The notes: generated by a model from the sequence alone, not told the origin. Positions 25,058 through 35,752 are shown, numbered from the stretch's first letter. The stretch is 64,000 nucleotides of DNA from MPNO01 sp965200535 (GCA_965200535.1 CBDAUF010000001.1:1178001-1242000); one strand, 5' to 3'. Numbers and translations: made by a program.

Positions 25058-26832
25058 GCGCCGCCGCCCCCCGCGTCGATCCCGTCGTCACCGAACTGGT
25101 GCGCAACGGGCTGATCGCCGTCACCGAGGAGATGAAGACCAACCTGACCCGCACCGCCTACAACATGATCATCTACGAGGCGCTCGACTTCACCGTCGGG
25201 CTGTTCACGGCGGAGGGGGAGACGGTCTCGATCGGCCTTGGCCTGCCGATGTTCATCCGCGGCATGGCGGAAACGGTGAAGGCGAAGCTGCGCCATTTCG
25301 GCGGCGACATCGGGCCGGGCGACATCTTGTTGACCAACGACGCCTATATCACCGGCAGCCATCTCAACCACCTGACCTTCAGCCAGCCGATATTCGACGG
25401 CGATGTCCTGGTCGGCTTTTCGGTCTGCATGGCGCACTGGCCCGACATCGGCGGGACGCTGGACGGGATGACCACCGACATCTATTCGGAGGGTCTCCAG
25501 ATCCCGATCCTCAAGTTCCAGCGCACCGGCGCCGTCAACCAGGACCTGCTCGACATCCTGAGGATGAATGTCCGCCTGCCGGAGCGGGCGATGGGCGACC
25601 TTCGCGCGCAACTCACGGCGATCGCGACCGGCGAGCGGCGCTTTCTCGAGCTCATCCGGCGCTACGGCCGCGGCGCCGTGCTCGACGGCATCGCGGCGAT
25701 CATGGACCAGTCGGAGGCCGCCGCCCGACAGCGCACCCTGGCGATACCGGACGGCGTCTACGAGGCCGAGTCCTTCATGGACGACGACGGTGTGGATATC
25801 GCGAGGCCGGTTCCCATCCGCGTCCGGGTGATCGTCGAGGGCGACAGGATGACGGTCGACCTGTCCGACGTGTCGGAACAGGTCAAGGGGTTCTACAACT
25901 CCGGCGTGACCACCGGTCACGCGTGCACCCAGGTCGCGTTCAAATGCCTGACATCGCCCGTCGACTACCCGATCAACGACGGCAGCTTCCGCAACCTCGA
26001 TACCGTCGTTCCCATGGGGCGGGTCGTCAGCGCCCGCAAGCCGGCGCCCATGCGCTGGTGGATGACCTTCCCGATGACCATCGTCGATACCGTGTTCCGG
26101 GCGTTGGCGGACGCGATCCCGGAACGCGTCGTCGCCGGACATCACGCCGACCTGATTATCGCCATGCTGAACGGTGTGAACCCGCAGACGTCGGAATTCT
26201 ACATCGCCTTCATCGGCCCCACCGGGGGCGGCTGGGGTGCGAAACGGGCGGAGGACGGCAACAGCGCCACCATCTGCATGAACGACGGTGACACCCACAA
26301 CAGCCCGGTCGAGCAGCTCGAGGCCAAGTATCCCCTGCTGTTCGAGGCCCACGCGCTGCGCCCGGATTCCTGCGGCGCGGGGCGGCGGCGCGGCGGGCTC
26401 GGCATCGAGAACATCGTCCAGGCGCGCGCCGACCTCACGCTGAATACCCAGATCGACCGCGTGCACTGCGCGCCCTGGGGGCTTGCCGGCGGCGGCGACG
26501 CGATGGGCAATGCGGTCGCGGTGCGACGCGGCGGCGCCTGGCAGGACGATTTTCCCAATGCCAAGGTACTGACCGCGCGCCTCAAGGCGGGCGAGGCGTT
26601 CGCCCTGCGCTCGGGCGGCGGCGGCGGCTTCGGATCGCCGCTGGAACGGCCGGTCGAGGACGTCGCCGGCGACGTCCGCCAGGGTTATGTCACGCCGGAC
26701 GCCGCGTTCCGCGATTACGGCGTCGTCTGCGACAACGCGACGCTTGCCGTGGATGCCGATGCATCGGAAAGGGTCCGCGCGGCCAAGCGCGCGCTCGCCG
26801 GCATCGCCCCCGCCCCCGCCACGGGCGGCTGA
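25054..26832 (+). CDS. hyuB: hydantoinase B/oxoprolinase family protein, subunit B
   Basis: 592 residues from GTG 25054. HyuB blocks: NMIIYEALDFTVGLF, GDILLTNDAYITGSHLNH, HWPDIGG, FYNSGVTTGHACTQVA, the NDGSFRNLDTVVP region, IGPTGGGWGAKRAEDG and RRGGLGIEN. It forms the catalytic heteromer with HyuA. Length and motif spacing look intact. It is the last gene before a strand change; the 61-base gap to the next (minus) gene holds a short GGCGGGACCCCGCC inverted repeat. Confidence 0.88.
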   Translation: MSAAAPRVDPVVTELVRNGLIAVTEEMKTNLTRTAYNMIIYEALDFTVGLFTAEGETVSIGLGLPMFIRGMAETVKAKLRHFGGDIGPGDILLTNDAYITGSHLNHLTFSQPIFDGDVLVGFSVCMAHWPDIGGTLDGMTTDIYSEGLQIPILKFQRTGAVNQDLLDILRMNVRLPERAMGDLRAQLTAIATGERRFLELIRRYGRGAVLDGIAAIMDQSEAAARQRTLAIPDGVYEAESFMDDDGVDIARPVPIRVRVIVEGDRMTVDLSDVSEQVKGFYNSGVTTGHACTQVAFKCLTSPVDYPINDGSFRNLDTVVPMGRVVSARKPAPMRWWMTFPMTIVDTVFRALADAIPERVVAGHHADLIIAMLNGVNPQTSEFYIAFIGPTGGGWGAKRAEDGNSATICMNDGDTHNSPVEQLEAKYPLLFEAHALRPDSCGAGRRRGGLGIENIVQARADLTLNTQIDRVHCAPWGLAGGGDAMGNAVAVRRGGAWQDDFPNAKVLTARLKAGEAFALRSGGGGGFGSPLERPVEDVAGDVRQGYVTPDAAFRDYGVVCDNATLAVDADASERVRAAKRALAGIAPAPATGG

Positions 26833-26893
26833 AAGGGCGCCTACGCGGCGGGACCCCGCCTGCATTTGCGCGATCGCGTTCCCCGGCGAATGC

Positions 26894-27199
26894 TCAGAAG
26901 CCGGCCTGCGACGCGGGCTTGATCGAGATCGCGAAACTCGCGCCGGTGCCGCCGCAGCAGGGGCACGCGATCGCATCGAGCACCGCCTGCCTGCGGTCCG
27001 GGGCGATGTCGGCGTCGGCCAGCAGCGCCTCCACCTGGCGGCGGACCGCGGTGTGGATCGGATCCGGCGGTGTGGCGGGCCGGTCGGACTGGGCGGGCGT
27101 CCCGGCCCGCTCCCTTTCCGCGGTTCGTGCGGCGCGGTAGAGCGCGCGGAACGGGCCGGTGAGGTTGAGATAACGGGCGTCGTCCGCCGGCCCCGCCAT
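26894..27199 (-). CDS. small CPCC-motif protein of the ThDP decarboxylase operon, unknown
   Basis: 101 residues from ATG 27199. No family recognised. The N-terminal half is Arg/Ala-rich with YLNLTGPFRALYRAARTAE. The C-terminal third contains CPCCGGTG, a potential metal or zinc site formed by three cysteines. It lies 14 bases after the decarboxylase beta-subunit gene, so it is the last gene of the operon. A small subunit or accessory factor of the enzyme is the simplest inference. Codon use is like the neighbours. Confidence 0.55.
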   Translation of the reverse strand: MAGPADDARYLNLTGPFRALYRAARTAERERAGTPAQSDRPATPPDPIHTAVRRQVEALLADADIAPDRRQAVLDAIACPCCGGTGASFAISIKPASQAGF

Positions 27200-27213
27200 C
27201 GGCCCTGCGGGCC

Positions 27214-27822
27214 TCAGTTCTGCGGCGCGCCGGGATGGATGACGACCCCCTCCAGCTTCTCCACGTAGCGCAGGAAGCGGTACTTGTCCTCGATCCCGTC
27301 GGTCGGCTTGCGGTCCTTCCACTCCCACGAATGTTTGCCCGGCTGGATCCGAGCGACCAGATAGCCCATCTCGCCGTCGTCCAGCATCGCCGCGAGCCGG
27401 TCCGCAAGCGCGCCGGTCTCGTCCGCCGTCGCGCAGTTGAGGCAGCCGGCGCCCTCCGCCATGCGGGCGAGATCGGTGTTTTTCGAGGTCAGCGTCGGCG
27501 GCCCGCCGATGTTCTCGTAGATGCCGTTGTCGAAGACCAGCACCGTCAGGTTGGGCGGGCGTTCGGCGCCCAGGGTGCACAGGATGCCGGTGTTCATCAG
27601 CATCGACCCGTCGCTCTCGAAGGCGACGATGCGGCGGTGCGGCAGGGCGACGGCGAGGCCGAGCGCGGTCGAGGTGACGGAGCCGAGCACCCCGGTGAAG
27701 AACGTGTTGTCGGCGGGCTTCAGGTTCCACCAGTCGTCCCAAGTCGCGCCGATCGACGTCGTGACCAGGTCGTCGGCGGTGATCAGCGGCGCGATCGCGC
27801 CGAAGGCGTCAATCCTGCGCAT
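27214..27822 (-). CDS. ThDP-dependent decarboxylase, beta (ThDP-binding) subunit
   Basis: 202 residues from ATG 27822, which lies inside the alpha gene (14-base overlap). The ThDP motif is visible as ESDGSMLMNTG (position of the GDG signature) through LVFDNGIYENIGG, with GSVTSTALGLAVALP before it. Similar to the beta subunit of sulfopyruvate decarboxylase (ComE) and to phosphonopyruvate decarboxylase. The substrate is probably a small 2-oxo acid. Without sulfonate or phosphonate genes nearby it cannot be fixed. Confidence 0.82.
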   Translation of the reverse strand: MRRIDAFGAIAPLITADDLVTTSIGATWDDWWNLKPADNTFFTGVLGSVTSTALGLAVALPHRRIVAFESDGSMLMNTGILCTLGAERPPNLTVLVFDNGIYENIGGPPTLTSKNTDLARMAEGAGCLNCATADETGALADRLAAMLDDGEMGYLVARIQPGKHSWEWKDRKPTDGIEDKYRFLRYVEKLEGVVIHPGAPQN

Positions 27823-28354
27823 AGGCGGGGCGCTCCACGCAGTTGCCCGAAAGCACCAGTGCAACCGGCCAGTTGCTGCCGTCGGCGTGCAGGAACGCGC
27901 GGCGGATCGCCGGCTTGATCTCCCCGGGTTCGGTGACCTCCCGGTAGGGGATGCGCAGCGCGTCGAGGATCGGCGCCATGGTCTGCGCGTGGTTGTGGCC
28001 CCACCAGTTCTGCTCCCCCCATTCGCCGCGGAAGCTCATCACCATCACCATCGGCATGGCGTGCTGGAAGGCCAGCCGTGCGACCGGCTCGCAGCACTGG
28101 CGGATGCCCGAGTTTTCCATGATCATCAGCGCCCGCTTGCCGGCGAGATAGGTCCCGGCGCAGATGCCCGGCATGTCCGCCTCGTTGGAGACTTGGATGT
28201 AGCGAATCGCGTTGTCCGCGGCGCACAGGCGGTAGACGCTCGCCAGCAGCGACTCGGGCAGGGCGGCGACGACGCTGACGCCGGCGTCCTTGAGCCCCTC
28301 GACGAACAGCCGCGCGTATTCCGGAACCGCCGGCCCGTCGGCGCCGCCGTTCAC
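27809..28354 (-). CDS. ThDP-dependent decarboxylase, alpha (Pyr-domain) subunit
   Basis: 181 residues from GTG 28354, which overlaps the CoxG stop (GTGA). Related to the sulfopyruvate decarboxylase alpha subunit (ComD): SNEADMPGICAGTYLAGKRA carries the Glu expected to activate ThDP, followed by ALMIMENSGI and SFRGEWGEQNWWGHNHAQ. It pairs with the beta subunit encoded directly downstream. The split alpha/beta form is intact on both sides. Confidence 0.82.
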   Translation of the reverse strand: MNGGADGPAVPEYARLFVEGLKDAGVSVVAALPESLLASVYRLCAADNAIRYIQVSNEADMPGICAGTYLAGKRALMIMENSGIRQCCEPVARLAFQHAMPMVMVMSFRGEWGEQNWWGHNHAQTMAPILDALRIPYREVTEPGEIKPAIRRAFLHADGSNWPVALVLSGNCVERPAYAQD

Positions 28355-28800
28355 GACGGGGCCTCGGCCTTTTCGCGGAAATTCCCGGCGAATGTGCGCC
28401 CGAGGTCGCGCGCCTTCTTCTTCATCACGCCCAGCCCGAACTTGCCGAGGCGGCCGAAGACCGAGACATCCGAGGCGTAGGCGATCTCGGTCCCGTCCTC
28501 GACCTCGGAGAGAGTGAGCGTGCTTGCCGCATTCAATGTGCTCGCGCGGCCGCCTTCCTCGCCCGTCGTCGTGGATGCGGCGTAATGAGGCGGGCGTTCC
28601 TCGGTTTTCTCGACGATGACCGAGAAGGTCGTCTTGATCGGGCCCACGGCGACCCTGATGTCGGCCTTGTAGGTTGCCGCACCCGTCGCCTCGACCCGTT
28701 CGCAGCCGGGGATGCACGGCCCCACGATCTCCGGGTCGGTAATCATCGCCCAGACCCGTTCGATCGGCGCATCGACGGTGAAACTGTCCTCGATCTTCAA
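28351..28800 (-). CDS. CoxG-like SRPBCC-fold protein
   Basis: 149 residues from TTG 28800, with GGAGA about nine bases upstream; no better in-frame start is seen. SRPBCC/CoxG features: FTVDAPIERVWAMITDPEIVGPCIPGCE at the N-terminus and VAVGPIKTTFSV in the middle. In carboxydotrophs CoxG helps anchor CO dehydrogenase to the membrane; other members bind hydrophobic ligands. Here it heads a ThDP-decarboxylase operon rather than a cox cluster, an unusual association. The separate molybdenum hydroxylase operon is 10 kb away. Confidence 0.8.
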   Translation of the reverse strand: MKIEDSFTVDAPIERVWAMITDPEIVGPCIPGCERVEATGAATYKADIRVAVGPIKTTFSVIVEKTEERPPHYAASTTTGEEGGRASTLNAASTLTLSEVEDGTEIAYASDVSVFGRLGKFGLGVMKKKARDLGRTFAGNFREKAEAPS

Positions 28801-29017
28801 TCCGGGTCTCCCGATCCGCGCCCATCCTACGGGAGCGTCCGACCGGGCCGCAACGGCGCAGTTTTCCTCGTGCGCTGCGCGTCGGACCTCCTTTCCTGAC
28901 GCGCGCGCAACGTCATCGTATGGTCGGCAGTCGCCACGGTCTTTCTCCGGTCGGGCGGACTCACGACGGTCGGGAACACAGTCGGGACTTGCCGAGACAG
29001 AGATAGGACCGCCGCCC

Positions 29018-30553
29018 ATGCCGCGAACCCGCCGCCCGGCCGCCTTCGCCGCCGCGTTGCTGGCCCTCCTCGCGACGCTCTGGCTGCCGGCAGCCGCCGA
29101 GCCGCTTTCCCTGACGCTCATCCATGTGAACGACTGGGACCGGATGGAGGGCGTGGACGGCCGGGGCGGGGCGGCGAAGATCGCGGCGGTCGTTGCCGAA
29201 GAGCGCGCCCGCGCCGAGGCGGAAGGCGGCCTGGCCCTTGCCACCTTCGGCGGCGACATGATCTCGCCGTCGATGCTTTCCGGGCTGGACAAGGGCGAAC
29301 ACATGATCGAGCTCGCGAACGCCATCGGGTTCGATCTCGCGGTCCCGGGGAACCACGAGTTCGATTTCGGCCCCGAGAGCCTCATGCAGCGGCTCGAACA
29401 GTCCGCCGCGGTGTGGCTCGCCGGCAATGTCCGCTACCGGGGCAAAGCCGGCTTTCCCGGCGCCCGGACCACCAGGATCGTGGAGCACGGCGGATTCAGG
29501 ATCGGCTTCCTCGGCCTCGTCACCCCCGAGACCGCCTTCATCTCGTCCCCCGGCAAGGACGTCTCCTTCACCCCTTTCGTGGAAACCGGCGCTGCGCTCG
29601 CGGCCGAATTGAGGGATGCCGGGGCCGACTTGGTGATTGCGCTCACGCACAACGATCTCGCGCACGACATCGAACTGCTGCGCGCATCGGACAAGATCGA
29701 CGCCGTTCTCGGCGGCCACGACCATCTCGCCGTCGCCTGGTTCGATGGGCGGCAGACGGTGCTGAAGGCCGGCTCGCAGGGCATCCATGTCGGCGTACTC
29801 AGGATTGCGCTCGACCGCATCGAGGATCGCGACGGCAGGTCCCGCGTGGTGTGGACGCCGGACTACGAACTCCGCTCGACCGACGGTGTGACGGGCGCGG
29901 CGGCGCTGGCGGCAAAGGTCGAAAAACACCGAAAACGGCTCGACGGCCGCCTCGCCATCGCCGTGGGCAAGACGGCGACCGAACTGGACACGCGCCGCGC
30001 GTCGGTCCGGTCGGGCGAAAACGCCTTCGGCAATCTGGTGGCCGACGCCATGCGGGCCGCCGTCGGCGCCGACATCGCACTCACCAATGCCGGCGGGATT
30101 CGGGGCGACACTGTCTATCCGGCCGGTTCCGAAATCACCGGCAAGCTGGTGCTGACCGAACTGCCCTTCGGCGACAGAACCGTGAAGCTCGCGCTCTCCG
30201 GCGCGCAGGTCAGGGCGGCCCTGGAGCACGGCGTTTCCGGCACGGAAGGCATGAGCGGCGCCTTCCCGCATGTTTCCGGCCTGACCTTCTCCTTCGACGC
30301 AGGCCGGCGGAAAGGCGGCCGGGTCGTCGATGTTGCCGTCGGCGGCAAACCGCTGACGGAGGAGAGGATCTATACGCTCGCCACCAACGACTTCCTCGCC
30401 GAGGGCGGAAACCGCTATTCCATGTTCGCCGGGGCGGAAAGGCGCATCGCCGCCAGGGACGGTTCCTTCGCGGCCGTCCAGGTGATGGAATTCGTCGAGG
30501 CCGCCGGCACCGTCTCGCCCGCGGTCGAGGGGCGGATCGTCCGTCTCGATTGA
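29018..30553 (+). CDS. periplasmic 5'-nucleotidase/metallophosphatase
   Basis: 511 residues. A signal peptide is evident (RTRRPAAFAAALLALLATLW, cleavage after PAAA near residue 28). The calcineurin-like domain (about 30-290) has HVNDWD, FGGDMISPS, GNHEFDFG and LGGHDH. The 5'-nucleotidase C-terminal domain (about 320-500) has ENAFGNLVADAMR, TNAGGIRGD and LPFGD. It hydrolyses nucleoside 5'-phosphates or related esters outside the cytoplasm. ATG 29018 is chosen for the signal peptide; the longer frame upstream overlaps the divergent CoxG promoter. Confidence 0.88.
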   Translation: MPRTRRPAAFAAALLALLATLWLPAAAEPLSLTLIHVNDWDRMEGVDGRGGAAKIAAVVAEERARAEAEGGLALATFGGDMISPSMLSGLDKGEHMIELANAIGFDLAVPGNHEFDFGPESLMQRLEQSAAVWLAGNVRYRGKAGFPGARTTRIVEHGGFRIGFLGLVTPETAFISSPGKDVSFTPFVETGAALAAELRDAGADLVIALTHNDLAHDIELLRASDKIDAVLGGHDHLAVAWFDGRQTVLKAGSQGIHVGVLRIALDRIEDRDGRSRVVWTPDYELRSTDGVTGAAALAAKVEKHRKRLDGRLAIAVGKTATELDTRRASVRSGENAFGNLVADAMRAAVGADIALTNAGGIRGDTVYPAGSEITGKLVLTELPFGDRTVKLALSGAQVRAALEHGVSGTEGMSGAFPHVSGLTFSFDAGRRKGGRVVDVAVGGKPLTEERIYTLATNDFLAEGGNRYSMFAGAERRIAARDGSFAAVQVMEFVEAAGTVSPAVEGRIVRLD

Positions 30554-30676
30554 AGAGGATCGGTATTCCGGCATGATGGCACCCCGGCCGCCGGCGGAGA
30601 GGTCAGTCCCTGCACCGCGTCCGGCGGCCGAATGCGGGCGGGGCGGCCGGCGGGGCGTGTCGGGAGGAACGGGGGT

Positions 30677-31174
30677 ATGAAACGAACCTATCGGGGCTCC
30701 TGTCATTGTGGCAACGTCCGCTTCGAGGTCGAGGCCGATATCGACCACGTGCGGGTCTGCAACTGCTCGGTCTGCCACAAGCGGGGCGCCCTCATCCACC
30801 GGGTGCCCGAGGAGGCGGTTCGCCTGCTGACCCCGCTGGACGACCTCACCCTTTACCGGTGGGGATCCTTCACGGGCGAAGACTATTTCTGCCCCATCTG
30901 CGGCATCCTTCCCTTCCGCCGTCCCAGCTATCCGACGGAAGAGGAAATCGGGCGCGGCATCGCACCCTTCTCGGGCTGGGCCGTCAACACCCGCTGTCTG
31001 GACGGGTTCGACGCCGCCGGCGCACCGGTGAGGCCGATCGACCGCCGGGATACGCCTGTGGAGAATGTCAGGAGGCGTTTCGACCGGAACAAGGGACATG
31101 CAGCCCCGAGCCCCGTTACGCGGACCGCGTCCGATCGCGGACGCTCCCGCTCCGGGCTGCGCGACCGGAGGTGA
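30677..31174 (+). CDS. GFA (glutathione-dependent formaldehyde-activating) family protein
   Basis: 165 residues. Zinc-binding cysteines are clear: CHCGNVRFEV, VCNCSVCHKRG and FCPICG. These make the two zinc sites of the CENP-V/GFA fold. The family includes glutathione-formaldehyde adduct enzymes and many uncharacterised members. ATG 30677 follows a GGGAGG...GGGGG stretch. The last 30 residues are Arg/Ser-rich and run up to the P450 start eight bases on, suggesting cotranscription. Confidence 0.83.
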   Translation: MKRTYRGSCHCGNVRFEVEADIDHVRVCNCSVCHKRGALIHRVPEEAVRLLTPLDDLTLYRWGSFTGEDYFCPICGILPFRRPSYPTEEEIGRGIAPFSGWAVNTRCLDGFDAAGAPVRPIDRRDTPVENVRRRFDRNKGHAAPSPVTRTASDRGRSRSGLRDRR

Positions 31175-31181
31175 CCCAGCC

Positions 31182-32477
<1,296 letters not shown>

Positions 32478-32490
32478 GCCATACGGCGTA

Positions 32491-32512
32491 CCCGGACGGG
32501 CGCTCGTCCGGG
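32491..32512. terminator. GC-rich hairpin after the P450 gene
   Basis: CCCGGACG (32491-32498) pairs perfectly with CGTCCGGG (32505-32512), 14 bases after the P450 stop. There is no T-run, so a factor-dependent or weak terminator is the most that can be claimed. Confidence 0.4.
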
Positions 32513-32655
32513 CGCCGGGTTCGCGGTTGACGGGCGAACAACGCCCGGCGGCGGCTCGGGGCCGCGCCAACGCCCCTGCTCAAAAGAACCCGGAAAATCC
32601 AACTTGCGCGAACAAATCAAGCTGCGACGGTCGACGAACGCAAGGCTGCCGGCCC

Positions 32656-33891
32656 TCAGACCGGGGCGCGATCAGGCCGGGAGGCGCCCCCTTGCCGCGG
32701 CAGTTGCTGTTCGACCAGCGCAACCCAATAGCTTGCGCCGAGCGGAAGGATGGCGTCGTTGAAATCATATTCCGGGTTATGGACAAAACAGCCGCCCTCG
32801 GAACCCGTGCCGTTGCCGATGAGAATGTACGCGCCGGGGCGTTTCTGCAGCATCCATGCAAAATCTTCCGACGCCATGAGCGGGCGGGCGCCGCTGTCGA
32901 CATGCCCGGCCCCGACCAGACTGGCCGCCGCCTCGGCCGCGGCGCAGGTTTCTCCAGGATGGTTGATCAGGATCGGATACTGGCGACGGTAATCGACGTC
33001 GCAGTCGACGCCGTAGGCGGCGCAGATGCCGTTCGCAATCCGCACCATCGAGGCTTCCATATCCGCCTGCGCATCCTCGCTCAAGGTACGCACCGTCCCC
33101 TCGATGACAGTGTCTTCCGGAATGACATTGACGGCGCTGCCGCCGGCGATGCGGGCGACGCTCATGACCAGGTCGTCGGATCGCGAACGCCGGGAACCGA
33201 GATATTCGTTGAGGGCCGACACGATGGCGCAGGCGGGGAGGATCGGGCTGCGCGCCTTTTCCGGGAAGGCGCCGTGGCCGCCGAGGCCCCGAACCGTGAT
33301 CCTGAACACGTCCATCGATGCCATGAAGGCGCCCGGGGCGATGGCGAACCGGCCGGTTTCGATGCCCGGGAGATTGTGCATGCCGTAAAGGGCCTCCGGA
33401 TGGATCAGCTCGAAGAGCCCGTCCTCCATCATCGCCAGTCCGCCGTTCCCCGCTTCCTCCGCGGGCTGGAAGATGAAGTGGACAATGCCGTCGAATGCGC
33501 GTGTCTTGGCGAGATACCAGGCCGCACCGAGCAGCATCGCCGTATGGCCGTCATGCCCGCAGCCATGCATCTTTCCATCCGTTTGCGAGCGGTGCTCGAA
33601 ATTGTTCTCCTCATGAAGATTCAGCGCATCGAGATCCGCTCTCAGGGCGATGCAGCGATCCGATTGCCCTGCCCTGAGCGTTCCCACCACACCGGTGACA
33701 GCCATGCCGCGGTTCACGGTCAGACCGAATTGGGACAGTTTTTCCGCGACGATCCGGCTGGTCCGGTGTTCCTCGAACCCGATCTCCGGATGTCTGTGAA
33801 AATCCCGGCGCCAGGCTGTCATCTCGGGATGGATATCGACAATTCCATCGATGAGTCTCATTTCGTATCCCAACGGGCCGGCTGTCCGCAT
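32656..33891 (-). CDS. M20 family amidohydrolase/aminoacylase
   Basis: About 411 residues from ATG 33891, or 401 from ATG 33861; the ribosome site does not decide. M20D motifs: RRDFHRHPEIGFEE, ALRADLDALN, MHGCGHDGHTAMLLGAA (metal ligands), FQPAEEAGNGG (catalytic Glu pair), GLGGHGAFPE and a C-terminal SEDFAWMLQ. Members release amino acids from N-acyl conjugates or open small amides. It is the last gene of a four-gene operon after the TRAP transporter, so the imported ligand is probably an N-acyl or amide compound that this enzyme cleaves. Confidence 0.9.
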   Translation of the reverse strand: MRTAGPLGYEMRLIDGIVDIHPEMTAWRRDFHRHPEIGFEEHRTSRIVAEKLSQFGLTVNRGMAVTGVVGTLRAGQSDRCIALRADLDALNLHEENNFEHRSQTDGKMHGCGHDGHTAMLLGAAWYLAKTRAFDGIVHFIFQPAEEAGNGGLAMMEDGLFELIHPEALYGMHNLPGIETGRFAIAPGAFMASMDVFRITVRGLGGHGAFPEKARSPILPACAIVSALNEYLGSRRSRSDDLVMSVARIAGGSAVNVIPEDTVIEGTVRTLSEDAQADMEASMVRIANGICAAYGVDCDVDYRRQYPILINHPGETCAAAEAAASLVGAGHVDSGARPLMASEDFAWMLQKRPGAYILIGNGTGSEGGCFVHNPEYDFNDAILPLGASYWVALVEQQLPRQGGASRPDRAPV

Positions 33892-33907
33892 CTCCGCACG
33901 CGGCTTG

Positions 33908-35197
33908 CTACATCAGGGAGGGCAGTAAGAGAGACAGCCACGGCACCAGCACGATCAGCATCAGCCGCAGGATGTCCACAACCCAGAACGGAGTCACGCC
34001 GGAGAAGATGGTGATTGTGGAAACGTCCCGGAGGACGCCTTTCAGCACAAACACGTTCATGCCGATCGGCGGTGTGATCAGGCTGATTTCGGTCACCACG
34101 ACGATGACGATGCCGAACCATATCAGGTCGAATCCGAGAGCGCTGACGATCGGTACGAAGACCGGAACCGTCAGAAGGAGCATGGAGAGACTCTCGAAGA
34201 CACAACCGAGGCCGAGATAGATCAGCAGGATGACGGCGAGCACCAGCATCGGCGGGATGCGCATGTCCTGTATCATGGCGGCGAGCTGGTTGGGCATGTC
34301 GGTTTCGTTGATGTAATCGGCGAAGATCAACGCACCGATGAGAACGAAGAACAGCATCGCCGTGGTGGCGGCGGTCTCCGCGAAAATGCTGAACAGGCGC
34401 TGCCAGGTTACGTTGCCCGAGGCTAGGGCGAAGACGAATGCGCCGAAAGCGCCGATTCCGCCGGCCTCCGTCGGCGTAAAGACACCGAGATAGATTCCGC
34501 CGATGACGAGCACGAATAATGCGGCGACGCCCCAGACCCGGGCGAGGGCGCGCAGGCGCTGGTTCCATCCTGTGCGTTCCGCCACCGGTCCGAGGGACGG
34601 TTTCCACCACACAACGACGCGAATGGCGCCGAGATAGAACACGATGCCGATAATCCCGGGCAGCAGGCCGGCGATGAAAAGGAGGCTTATGTCCTGGCGC
34701 GCCATTATCCCGTAAAGAACCAGTATGACGCTCGGCGGAATGAGTATTCCCAGCGTGCCGCCCGCGGCGATGGCTCCTGCGGCTAGGCCGTCGCTGTAGC
34801 CGTAGCGGCGCATTGACGGCATGGCGACCCGGGCCATGGTCGCCGCCGTAGCGAGGCTCGAACCGCAGATTGCGCTGAAACCGCCGCAGGCTACGACGGT
34901 CGCCATGGCCAGGCCGCCGCGCAGGTGGCCGAGGAAAGCGTTGGACGCCGCGTACAATCTTTCCGACAGGCCGGCCCGCCCTACCAGGACACCCATGAGG
35001 ATGAACAGGGGAACAACCGACAGTTCGTAGTTCTCGGCGCCTCTGCGCGCCTTCTCGCCGATGATCGAGAAGGCGGGATCGAGGCCGCGCATCATGACGA
35101 AGCCCGTCGCGCCGACCAGCGCCATGGAGAACGCGATCGGTATCCGCACCAGCACCAGAACGATGACTGCGACGAAGGCGATTGCCGCTTCAAGCAT
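33908..35197 (-). CDS. dctM: TRAP transporter large permease (DctM type)
   Basis: 429 residues, about 12 hydrophobic segments. Family blocks: VPLFILMGVLVGRAGLSERLY, GGLAMATVVACGGFSAICGSSLATAATMA, GAIAAGGTLGILIPPSVILV and a C-terminal LITPPIGMNVFVLKG. With DctQ it forms the Na+-coupled membrane part of a TRAP transporter. It lies nine bases after dctQ and ends in TAG. Confidence 0.95.
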   Translation of the reverse strand: MLEAAIAFVAVIVLVLVRIPIAFSMALVGATGFVMMRGLDPAFSIIGEKARRGAENYELSVVPLFILMGVLVGRAGLSERLYAASNAFLGHLRGGLAMATVVACGGFSAICGSSLATAATMARVAMPSMRRYGYSDGLAAGAIAAGGTLGILIPPSVILVLYGIMARQDISLLFIAGLLPGIIGIVFYLGAIRVVVWWKPSLGPVAERTGWNQRLRALARVWGVAALFVLVIGGIYLGVFTPTEAGGIGAFGAFVFALASGNVTWQRLFSIFAETAATTAMLFFVLIGALIFADYINETDMPNQLAAMIQDMRIPPMLVLAVILLIYLGLGCVFESLSMLLLTVPVFVPIVSALGFDLIWFGIVIVVVTEISLITPPIGMNVFVLKGVLRDVSTITIFSGVTPFWVVDILRLMLIVLVPWLSLLLPSLM

Positions 35198-35206
35198 GTG
35201 TCGGGT

Positions 35207-35740
35207 TCAGATAAATCCGGGTTCGGGGCGCCGGGCCCCGCGCGCGTAGCGCAGCATGTTGAACAGAAAAACCAGCGTTCCGATCAGCGAAAAAAGACAC
35301 ATGAGATAGACCAGCGGAAAGCGGTGCCAGGTCAGGTATTCCCATGTTTCCCCCACCTCGCGAAGATCCTCCGCAAGAAGCCACAGGCACCAGGTCACCA
35401 CGCCGAGCATCATCATGGCGACTAGGTTGACGGCCAGCTGGCGAACCCGCACGAGCGTCCGGGGCACCGCGGAATCGAGCAGATCGACCACGATGTGCCC
35501 TTCCTGCCGGTTCACGGAAGGAAGGGCGCTGTAGATGGTCGCGGCCATGGTCAATTGCACGATTTCGTTGCCGCCCGGCAACGGTGCGCCCAACAGGTAC
35601 CGCCCCGCCACGTCAACGACGGTTATGCCCATCAGGCAGAACAGCAGAACACCGGAAATTCCCCCGAAGACGCCGTGGACGACGGTCGTGAAACGGCTGC
35701 CGGTCCGCCACGGCTCTTCGGGCGGCGGGTTGGCTGACAC
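35207..35740 (-). CDS. dctQ: TRAP transporter small permease (DctQ type)
   Basis: 177 residues from GTG 35740, with four predicted membrane helices (about 20-40, 55-72, 97-117 and 140-162). The VVDVAGRYLLGAPLPGGNEIVQ region is typical. It lies 12 bases after the binding-protein gene and nine before dctM. Confidence 0.92.
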   Translation of the reverse strand: MSANPPPEEPWRTGSRFTTVVHGVFGGISGVLLFCLMGITVVDVAGRYLLGAPLPGGNEIVQLTMAATIYSALPSVNRQEGHIVVDLLDSAVPRTLVRVRQLAVNLVAMMMLGVVTWCLWLLAEDLREVGETWEYLTWHRFPLVYLMCLFSLIGTLVFLFNMLRYARGARRPEPGFI

Positions 35741-35752
35741 GATCGCTCCGGT

